Shown here: piece after piece, positions 47,201-59,200 of the stretch
Layout of the letters: each line of letters begins with the position of its first letter
Numbering within the stretch: the first letter of the stretch is position 1
DNA from: Mactra quadrangularis
Taxonomy: Eukaryota; Mollusca; Bivalvia; Venerida; Mactridae
NCBI GenBank assembly: GCA_025267735.1
Contig: CM046311.1
Span: 32,278,895 to 32,342,894 of the forward strand
Length of the DNA: 64,000 bases
Reading direction: 5' to 3'
Notes under the pieces: model-generated
Databases searched by the model: none
The model's input: only the letters and a program-made list of their open reading frames with translations
What the model was told of the DNA's origin: nothing
Translations under genes and position numbers: made by a program

Positions 47201-50200
47201 AATTTCTACTAAAAATGTCGATATTCAATAAAATAATCTATACTTTATGACTCGCTTATATTTTTTAATCAAACTAAGACTGTGTTTAACTTTTGAAACA
47301 TATACACATACAATTATGACATCTTTTCTCAATGAATGACTTGAAGAAAACAAAGGAAAAAAACTTTAAACGTGTATTTTTATCAATCGTGTGAGTTGAT
47401 CGGCTTTGCGTGGTTTTTAATTCGATTAAAACAAACTTACTAAGAATGACATTAAATTATTTTGACAGTAATAATAATCTTTATTATACAGTTTGTATTT
47501 TTGTTGTACACCGTGTACTAATTTAATCTTTATACAAAATATTTTCAATCGTGTTCTTCTTTGTCTATCGTGTATTGACTACCCCGCCTATCGTGTATCT
47601 TAATTTCTACTTAAAATGTCGATATTCAATAAATTTATTGATTCAATATTATATTTTACAATCACGCTTAACTGTGTAATGAACCAATGTAACATATTTA
47701 AATTTTTATTTCTTTGTTTATCGTGTGATTTCGAAGTTGACAATCGTGTGCGTGAATTTAAATTCGATTTAAGCCAACTTGTAACATTTTGTTTTTAAGA
47801 ATTTGAGCAGGTAAACTCGATTTTCAATAAATTCAACAAAACTTATATTGTTTAGTTACATATTTACGACGAAACAGAAGAATATTTTTTGTTTTCAATC
47901 TACATTTGAGACGCATTAATCGTTTAACGTGTCGTCGTTAAACGTTTTTCTCTGGGCGAAAAAAGCCGAGGATTTCGAACAACCGTGTTAAACGTGTATC
48001 GAGACTCGGAATCGTGTATTTTACCGCAAATCAAGGTATCTAACGTGTTCGTGTATCGTGTAACGTGCAATTCGTGTTCGTATACCGTGCGTGTACCGTC
48101 CGTACCGTGTGACAACTTGCACGTTCCGATATCTGTATGTTATCATTGTATGAGGTTTCATAAAGATCTGACAATAAATGGCAGAAATATATGGAAAAGA
48201 AAAACTTCAACACAATTGTTAACAACACTGGACACCTGATTGGACACCTGACTGAACGCCCACCCGCCCACCTGTTTTGCCAAACTATTAGCCTATTTTT
48301 TCGTAGAAAAATCCTGCTAAAAAAGATTAAGTGCCAATTTAAGTCTGCTTCCATGCATCCATTATACATGTTCAGCTGACTTCACAACTTTGAACCATAA
48401 CCACTAATCATTGAAATCATGTTCAAGCATGTGATCCCTCACAAATCCCATTTACACTAGGGTGGGATGGAACAAATGTAGGTAAATTTCTTGCTCAATG
48501 AAATTGTCAGTGCCTCTAGTTGAGTTTGAACCCAAAACCTTTTGATCCCTATGCACTTGTCTTGTCACTTTACCACTGCTCCTACTAGTACTATATAGTT
48601 GTATGTACTAAATCTACATTGAGAGCATGGCTAGATGTTTAGTTATCAACATATGTAACTTTGTCATCTGTGTTCCTTAAATAAAAGTCAAACAGATGTG
48701 GCCAAATGGTTACGCAATGCGACAGGTAATCATTGGATAGCTAGCTCTATAAGCGGACTGGAAATATTAACTTGACTACAAACATAAATGTCGGAGTCCA
48801 ACAAGTCAAGCATGTAAATTCCACATCCCTGAGTATTTTTTTTTTGTTGGGTTTAGCGCCGTAGCTACACATTGTATAGGTTATATAATGGCCGTCAGTC
48901 CACCTACTTTATATTCCTGGAAAGGCTAAATCTCTGGATTAAGCTGTTCACAAATTACTAGGCCTATACTTCCCTCAATTCTGACTACTGCCCTACATGA
49001 TTTAGAATCAGTGGTAAGAGGAAGAATGGCCGTAAAAAAAATTTCATGACCAAGCTCCACAAAAGTATGCCCGGCCCGGGAATAGAGCCTACAACCCCTT
49101 GACCAGTAGACTTGTGCGCAACCAACTTAGCTAGCCAGATGGGCTATGGAAATGTATATTACTCACCACATCTCCAGGTATATTAAAATGACACAGTGTA
49201 AGACAACCGTTCCTCATCATCTGTAAATATAATATCATAAAACAATAATTTTATTTCTGTAACAATAACATGACATATGGCAAACAAATGGTGAGTATAA
49301 CATAATGAAAAATCTCAGCAATGTCAGTAAACAGATATCCTATATACCACTGTTGTATAAGATCTCCTGACATCACACAGGGGTCACTTCCAGATGACCT
49401 TTGTGTCAACCAATCAATACTTAGCTTCCATCTAGATGAAATATAAATAGAATTGTGAGGTCATAATTTCTATATAATTCTTAGACTGAGTTTTGTGAGC
49501 TAAAATGATGGTAGTGTTATTCACATGCTGTTATTGGACAGTTCATTGCAAATTACATTACATAGATGATGTAAACAAGTAAATGAGCACAAAGATTCCA
49601 TCATGAATATTATAAAACTAAAGAGAGTGGATATTTTTAGATCCGGTTTTTATCAGGTTGAAATCAAAAGATGCTAAACATACCGTTTGTTCAGATATAT
49701 GTCTTTCCATGGCATCCAGTAAACATCTAATAATATGTCTGTGAAATAAAAAAACAAAATATGTTACATCATCCCCATATACTGTACAGTGCCATTCAAA
49801 GTTTGGACTCAACGAAAAATTTCTGTACAATTACAAATTATATTATAACACATTTTTGAAATTCAGGCACCAAATTTTTATTATTTAAGATTTTTACATA
49901 TAACTTTTTGACACTACAACACAATTTACCATAGTAAAATTACAGCTTTCTAATTTATGCGTTAAATTCTTGTGATTTTTAGACATCTTTCATTTCTAAT
50001 ATTTTCAATGCTTCAAAACTCTAACTACAATTATCAATTTAACATATCTCAAATATTACAAGGTTACTGGGATAGAATAAATTAAGCATTATCGATATCT
50101 ACTTAGCTTTAATGAATTAAAATAAACTAGTGCTGCAACGATTCACCGGAAAGTCGATTCGATGCGATTCGATACATTTTCTTTCGATTCGATTTTTTTC

Positions 50201-53200
50201 GATTTGATTCATTTATTAATATAATTTACTTCAAATATGCATTTATACATTTATTTGAGCTTAAATCTAAATAATATGGATTTACTAAAAGTGTTACTGA
50301 AATATGATAGCACGAAACTCGAAAATCTGCTAAATTTATATTTGCTTTTTTCAAGTACGAAATGGATTGGGTACGAATGTTAAGTTCGCGAAAATGTATT
50401 ATAATTGTAATTTCGACTAAAAACGTATAGACAGCATGGAGCATAAATTGTAGAAAGATGCAGTTCTTGATAAACTTCCGTACATTTAACATAAACCTAC
50501 GCTTTGTTGGGAAATATATTTAAATTTGAATTAACTAACATCGAAACTTGACAGGTAAAATTCAATCACACCAACCCAATTTGCGTAATAAAATTAGGGC
50601 ATGAATAAATATTTGGAACAGAGTTTCCATGCTTGTTAAATAGTATTGGAAGCTTTAGAGAAATGTAACTAAGTTAAACCCAGTTTAACTGTCAACGTAC
50701 TTAGCTTTTAGGTGCGCCTTTGCTTTTATCGTTATAATTTATGTAGACATGTTTAAAAGTCAGTATCGAATCGAAACTCGCAGGTCCCGAATCGAAATGG
50801 AATCGGCACACTCGCAATCGAATTTCGATGTATCGAATCGAATCGTTGCAGCCCTAGAATAAACTAACCACATGTATTTTTTTCCTTATAAAACAAAACG
50901 AGACTAAACAATTCATTTCAAAATTACCTTTTTTGATTATGAGTTATTCTAAGTTTTTTACATCCCTTAACAATATAGAACAATGAGGCACTTCCTGATA
51001 TTTGAACACGCTCACGATGTTTATTTCTCTCCATACCAGCAAGTATACCCTGTAAAATAGGTCAAATATCAGAATATAGGTCAGTAATATAGGTCAAATA
51101 TCAGAATATAGGTCAGTATCGTAGGTCAAATATAAGGATATAGGTCAGTATCATAGGTCAAATGTAAGAATATAGGTCAGTGATATAGGTCAAATGTCAG
51201 AATATAGGTCAGTTATATAGGTCAAATATCAAAAGATAGGTCAGTAATAAAGGTCAAATATCATTAGATAGGTCAGTAATAAAGGTCAAATATCATTATA
51301 AAGGTCAATACTGAAGGTCGAATATCGTAATAAAAATCAGTATTATAGGTCAAATGTCATAGTAAAAGTCAATAATATAGGTCAAATATCATAATATCAA
51401 AACAATTATCAACAATAATACCAAGTTATAAAGGCTAACAATTCATACATACATATACATGTATTACAGGGTAAAAAAGCATTCTTAACAACTTTAAATC
51501 AAACACCTGTTGCAATCTTTTATTTGAGCAGTGTCTTTATAAAAGAGACAATAATACAATACTGAGGAAACATCTGGTTTAAATATTATCAAATACAGTG
51601 TAACCTGCATTTAAAGACCTTAAGTGGGAATTATTGAATAAAGTCTTTATCAAGACATACAGTCTTTAAATTCAGAGTGAAATATTACAATATTATTATT
51701 CTAATGTTAAACACCAGCGAAAAGTTATATCAAAGTCACTTAAGTTATCACTTTTAATTTTCTTGAGCACTTCCCTGTTCAATAATGTTTCATAGTAATG
51801 GGTAAAATTATTAACTAAAATAAGATAACAAATTTTCACTACCCCAAATCACATTTCACTGATCCTGAGCTTTATGCTAGTGGGTTTATGCAAAAATAAA
51901 TTTTAAGAAGACAATGACTAGAATCGAAAATCACTGAAACCAGACGGTCACTATTGCAGGTTAGACTATAGATAAATCACTGAAACCAGAGGGTCACGTT
52001 TGCAGGTTAGACTATATATAAATCCATATCATCTTTATTTGTCAACAATTTGTCTTCATCTCAAAACAAAGATCAATAACTTTTTTGTCCATGTAATTAC
52101 GCATTAACCTACTGAAGGCAGAACAATTGAGAATTTATAACTAGTATAGAGTCAGGCCAATCAGTGCTGTCGTTTAGCCTAGTCTGGTCCTTTTTTGGTT
52201 GGGTTTAATGCCATATCAACACATTGTATAGGTCATACAAGTATTAGCATTTCCAAAAATGCTTGAAATCATCGTTTAGCTGTGTATTCTCCTTAGAGTA
52301 TAAAGATTCAAGCAATATGCAGATCAAACAGTGCATGCCTATACAGTAGAGGGCTTTAAATCAGCCCTTCAGAAGCTTGACTAGAGCGCCTCCATCCCCG
52401 TCGGATATAAATACCAGCAGTGGTCCTCTGACGTATTACCACAGATTCAGATATTCGTCAGTGCTTTAAACCATCCCAAGTCTATTTATAGACTACAGAG
52501 CGTTTGATTAATTCTACACACTGTAAGGCCACATAAAAACCATCGAATTACCATGTGCTGTCCAGACATATTCCGATCGCCCAGGTACAAAAGCATTATT
52601 ATGGTAGACTTCACAAGTCACCTGTCCATTTTACATTAAAGACTATATTTTATTGATAAGCAAACCAGATTATTTGTTTCAAGAACATGTTCTGCCCCAT
52701 ATTCCTCCAGCTAATTGAACGTTCATATTTATTAATAAACTCGCTCGGAAGTAGGGAAGATAGCTTTGCTTTTTTCAACAAATGCGATTTTCTTTCAAGA
52801 AATGAACATGGTACAATTAGTTATGCATGTTTTTTTGGTTTAATATTGCAACTTCCTTGAAACTAGTACTCGTTCCCTATTTATGCACCCCTATTTTGAC
52901 TACTCGACGTCATTTTTTTCATCACGTGACCTCAAATGCATCGTTCTGATTGGCTCAAGGTAACCGGTGTCGACACAAAAATGCTCAAATCTTGATAATT
53001 GTATATATCGTCGGTCCTGACCGACGATAATCACAGCGGTCAGTCAACTTACCCACTGTTTCAGGAAAGCCTAAACCTGGATTTACCTGTTAACCAGTTA
53101 CTAAGCGCATACTTCTGTCAGTGACTGACAACTACCCTACATGATTAAGGATCAGTGGTAGGAAGGTAAATGACATAAGATTTCATGACCAAGCTCCGAG

Positions 53201-56200
53201 CCAAACTTGGCATTTTGAATCTCCATTGACTGATCCAAAATTTTTGCATTTTCAACTTAGATTTCCCTTGATTTTGCTCATTAGTGGAGACTTTAAAATT
53301 TTTTTGTTCAGGAATGTGAAAAGATGGGAAAACCAAGCTACATAGAATAAAAATCTTCGACCAGAACCCAAACAAGAAAACTAATGACTTTACCTCCAAA
53401 GCTGAGCAATGAGCTTTCACGGTCTCAATTCTAAATTTATTAAACAAAGTGTTAAATGCTCTATTCAGTAGATGAGGTTTCTCCTTATAAACATGTACTG
53501 CAAGTAAAATTTGCTCCTCTGAATAATCACCAGTTACCTGCAAAAACAAAAACAAACAATTTTACATTGTATACAAAGAAAGCATAAAAATATAGAAAAG
53601 CAAAACATATAAAAACATGTGCTATAGTTATAGTTTGTTTTTTTCTCAACTGTCAAAGTTTGAAAAAATTTCACGGTGGATGATTACACACTATCTCAAT
53701 ATCACAAGTGTTAGACAAAGAGCACAAAGTCACCATGAAATTATTCATGTTTTGACAGTGGAGAAAAACGAACTATAGACAACTTACACCAAAATGCATA
53801 GCCTTAAATTTTCTTGAGCACTAGCCCATTGTTTAGGTTATATAGTGAAGAGCAAAATTATTAACTATCCCAACTATATGAAATAAGTAATTTATATGAA
53901 CCCAATTCAATTTTAGGGCCAAGACTGTACAACCAGTCATTACCAGCCCGTTGGGATTTCTAATATAGTTTTCTGAACTAAGTATGACTTTGATTTCCAC
54001 CCAGGGCGTTTATACCCTTTTAATGAAAATTTTACAGTAATGACAATTTTCCACCATTAATAAGGTATATGGAGAAGTTGCCAGCCTCATACAATGTCAT
54101 AGATGGGTATAGATGAGAGTCCAGGAAAGCTAGACACTGAAAAATAATCTAAATTGTGTTGACACAGCCATAAACCTGTTAACCAGGTATATAAACAAGA
54201 AATGCAATGTGGAAACCACATTAAAGCAGGATTTTCATCAAGATCTGACTATAAATGACAGAGATATCTAACACAAAGTGAAATAATCCATATGATAATA
54301 AAGCCAGGTAAAGTTGTGGTTACTTCCTTATTGTGTTTATCATATGGTATTTTATCATTGTATGAAGTTTCATAAAGATCTGACCATCAATGAAAGAAAT
54401 ACATAGTAAAGAAAAAACTTGAACACAATTGTTAACGTCATCAGACACCCGCCCAACCAAATGCCCATTCAGGTTTACCAAAACTATTAGCCTAATTTTT
54501 TTCGTTGAAAATCTGGCTAAAATATATTGAATTAAACTTACTTTTCTAGCTGGTAGATTCTTCCTATGTGAAGCATCATCAGCTGTACTTAACAGTCCAA
54601 GAAACTGAAACTGTCTACCATCTGATCCAGGTAACCCTATATCTCTATAATAAACATGGAAAAAGATCATAAACATGACAGTTAACCGATTAACAAGTTC
54701 ATATTGCAATACAAATTCTGCTGGGTTTTAACCGGTTAGATTTTCAATGAATTGGCAAGTAGGCGAGCAGACAATTTTAGATTGGGTTTTAATCAGATTG
54801 TGCCCCGCTTGTCTATGCAAAAATAAAAATAAATGTATCGAAATATAATTATAGTAATATGGGTTTGAAGTATTGCAATATGGTTTTTACCTATTAAACA
54901 CGGAATGAAATACAGTATATTCCCCTAACAACAACCACCTTGGTAATTGTAAAAAAAACATGCAATTTTTGACAATTATTGAGTCAAAATGTGTAATAAA
55001 ATGCTACATAAAATCAGGTTTTCAAAGCTATTTTAACTGCGTTATTCACTGACTGTTTGGACGATTTATTTTGAGTGCATCAAGAATATCATAAAAGCAG
55101 TTGAGCTTGACTCATATTGCATGCTTGTCGGATGTAAAATAAGCAAGTACCCAAGCAGAGAATTTTAGATCCGGTTTTAATCAGTAGAAAATAATCAGTG
55201 TTTAATCTGGGAATGAGTCCCTAGTCAGATATTAAGAGATTCCTCTTTACCATAAAGGGTTCCTTCAATGATAGACAAAAAATAGATACAGATTTGAAGT
55301 CATAAATTGTAATGAAAATTTATTGGAACCTAAATTCATGACATATTGACAATTTAAAGGGATTCCATTGGAATCTCTAGCTAAGCATCACAAAGATATT
55401 TACCAAGATTTTGAGATCCGGATGCTATTAGTTTCTAAACCCAGGTTTAATGCTAGCCAGAAAGAAATTTTTGCATTGGGCTTAAAGATAAGGTTCGGTT
55501 TTAAGTCTATTTCCACATACATGTTCAGCCGACTTTACAGTCTTGTACAATAACCCCTGATCATTGAAATCACCTTCAGGCAGGCAAACCCTGATGGTAC
55601 CATTTTCACACCTAGGTGGAGTGGAATTAACTGTAGGTTATTATTTTTATTTTCAATGAAATTAGCAATGCCCCTTTTGGGGATCGAACCTGGGACCACT
55701 CAATCCCTAAGCGCGTATCCTACCACTGGACCACTGCTCCTACAGGGCTTGGGCTACACTAAACTAGCATGTCTGACTTCGAATCAGGAGATCTCGGGTT
55801 CAAGCCCAGTCACAGTAGGTCATTCCCTATACATGAGTTGTCGGCCTCGTGGTAGGGTTAGTTAGTACTGGTGATAGAAAAGTGTCCATGAAACCCATAG
55901 TAGGAAGAGCTGGCTGTTGTATATATAACCTAAATATGTGTTGAATATGACGTTAAAAAAAACTAAAAACAAAACATCCAATGAAAAAACCTACTCATCA
56001 GGATCTTCCTCCAGTGACTTGGTCTTGGGTCCTAGCTTGTATGTCTTATCATTAGTTGCATACCCAGCAAGATTTGTACCGGACAAATCTAACGAGACAA
56101 GATGCGGCATATTCTTTATTAATGCTTGAAGTCTTTCAGTGGGTCTAGGGTAATGTATAGGTAGAAAAAAGGTTGTATCATCTCCTTGTGAAACATCTAA

Positions 56201-59200
56201 ATGTCTGAAATATACAGTAAGAAATAGGGCAAGAAGTAAAAGAAGAGTTAGGTGCACAAGATATTATCAGAGATTGCAAATTTTTGAGAGTTGATTTATT
56301 TCAACTCGCAAAATGAAAAAAAAATTACTCCCAATTTCCCCAAAAATTTGGTTGCACACATCGTAACTATTTCTAAATTATATGCAATATAAAAACAACT
56401 CATTTCTATATTTAACTATAAATAGAACAAGGGCATAATTGAGGGATAGACAAGAATATCAAACATGTTTCTACTGTGAAACCTCAATTAATACATTCAA
56501 TCTTTCTGGCTATTTTATTGCTGATTTAAGCCTCATCAGTTTAGAGATTTCTTTGCAGTGATTTCAACTTGCAAAAATTTACAAGTTAAAATTCATGTTA
56601 CTCACAATTTTCAAAAACCACTCGATTTTGCGAGTATGCGAGCTTTAATTTGAGTCCTGTATTATGGACAGACAGACAGACCAACGGCTGGACAAATGAC
56701 CATAACATAATATGACAGTATTTAAACAGGCGAATAAAAAGTCAAAGTATTTCTGTATACTTGAGAAAAGGAATGGCAGCCATTGATTTTAAGTAGTCGT
56801 TATTAAGAAATAGGACAAGTAGTAAAGGAGGAGTTACATCAGGGCTCAAATTTAAGCTCGCATACTAACAAAATGCAAGTGGATTTTGAGAATTGCGAGT
56901 AACTTTTATTTTAACTCGCAAATTTCGCGAGTTATAATCGCTGCAAACATTTTACTGTCTAAACTAATAAGGCTCAAGTCAGCATTGAAACGGCCAGATA
57001 GATCATCAGTTGGAATATTTTTGTCTATCCCATAATAACGCCCTTGATCTACTTAGTTAAATGTAGCACTATGTTTTTTTAATTGCATATATGAATAGTT
57101 TAATACTATGTATGCTATTAAAATTTGAAGAAAAAAATGTGAGCAATAACTTTCACTTTGCGAGTTGAAATAAAATCAACTCGCAAAAATTTGCAAGTCC
57201 AATATTATGTTAAATTTGAGCCCTGAGTTACATGCACAAGATATTACGGACAGACAGACAGACAAACAGTGCCATAACATAATACAACTGTTTTTAAACA
57301 GGCGAATAAAAAGTCAAAGTATTTTTGTGTACTTGAGAAATGGGACAGCAGCCATTGATTTTAAGTAGTCATTATTCTAAAACTGAATAGTAGGGTGCTT
57401 CACCCTGTCCTTTTTTTACTATGAAACATCAACCTTCTGATGTGCCCATTTTTTCAGCCTCCTAACCCATTCAGAATTCTGGAATAATCACTATTTTTAA
57501 AGTCACACAAGCACTAGCCTGATTTTTTTAGCCATTTTCTCAACAACAAAAATGTTTCATAGACATTAGGGCCGTCATTGGAAATTGCGGTATCGATGTA
57601 TCACCGGATCTTGACAGACGATCCGATATCCATTCACAATTTAGAATGTCGATACAATCTAGCATTTAATAAAGCTATAAACTAAATGAAGGTGACATAT
57701 AATTTAACATCACCTTGTTGTGTTTATCTTTTTTCACATGGATAGATTAAACGGGCGGTCACGGACACAGTTTGTTATAATGTCTGAAACATCTTTAAAC
57801 ATCATGCAAAACATCATGCGGGCACTATATAGTTTGTATATACTGGAGTTCTAGCAGCTTCTATCACACTCCTTGTCTGACTCAATATATCGATATATCA
57901 CTGATACTTGCCTTTCGATATATGGATACAACATTTTCTATCAATGACAGCACTAATAGACATGTGCTAAATTATAACCAACTAGCCCAATCACATGAAA
58001 AAATGTAATGTTACAAGCCCAAATCAATTTTCACAAGTCCAGGGCTTGAGGTTTAAGGCAAAAACTATGACAGGGGCCTAATCAGTCTGATATAAAATAG
58101 AACTTTGGAAACAGGAAACTTTACAGTAATTAATTAGGCCATGCCATGCCAGAATTTCGTTAAGCATCCGTGTGTGTGTGTGTAGGTAATTCTATTGTAC
58201 TGGGATTCGATAAATGACTCTTCTCAGGAAATACTGATAGTTCCTTGTGTCTGTGTAATTAATTAAAGAAAATGTACAATTCATGTGTTTGTTGTATATA
58301 CTTTTTTATAGAATTACTTTAATCTCACATTAATATCATAAACATTCATGATCTACCAAGTACTTATTCGTGTGAATACTGGATACTAGATAGAATGGAC
58401 ATGTGTTTTTGTTTTCGGTTTGTGTGTTTTTGTGTATAGGTACCTAGATTTGTCAAACTTGAGTTGACGCTTTACAAAATTCCAATTTGGCATGGCCTTA
58501 GATTGATATGTAAAGAAAATTCTACAGTTGACTTCATAATAGGGAACAGCTTAGCAGGTAATATATCACTAATCTGCTTATTTTAGCAGCTTTTCTCACG
58601 AAGGTCAACTTCTGTTTAAAAAAAGTTTTGTAATTTTGATGAAAGAACATACAGTAAGAAGAATGCATCCTTCCAGTGTATGCAATACTCAATTAAATTT
58701 GTGGTAAGTATTAAAAGCTTGAAAATTTTCCTTCATATATTAACGTAATAACAAAAAGAAAGACTAACAGACTAACATACCTTAATTTTGTTAAATTTGC
58801 AAGATTATCTAAAGCTGTTTCACATCCATTAAGAACGTCACACAAACTTAAAGATATCAAATTAGGTAATTCAAGATGACCTATTTGTTCTAAAGTCTTC
58901 CTTTCTAAATGAGAATCACTGAAATCTAAATGAGTCAAACTCTTCAAGGGACGAATAACTCTGTCAATAAGCGGCACATTTTCAATATAAACACCATCTA
59001 TTGGACGAAACGATTTGATGTCTCTGAATGACAAGCAGCGAAGATTCGGTAAATTGAATATAGCCTCCTGATTGGATGAACTATCGCCATGGTTAGTTGG
59101 TTCATCATGATGATCCAATAGAAACTCGAATCGTTCAAATTGGTCGTTACCACCAAGTTGCAAAACACGTAAAGTTCTGTGAGCCTGATTGATTGCCTTC

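Larger units (their letters stand above)
56216..57375. repeat. Tandem segmental duplication, two copies, each hit by a hAT-like MITE
   Basis: Host blocks 'agaaatagggcaagaagtaa', 'gcacaagatatta', 'ggacagacagacag' and 'acaggcgaataaaaagtcaa' occur in the same order in 56216-56793 and 56794-57375. Each copy is interrupted by a related MITE, but at different points and in opposite orientation. It lies in ZER1 intron 1. Confidence 0.75.

Noticed and set aside
49788..49830. Possible Tc1-like end (CAGTGCCATTCAAAGTTTGG)
   Set aside because: The inverse partner end was not found nearby, so an element could not be defined.
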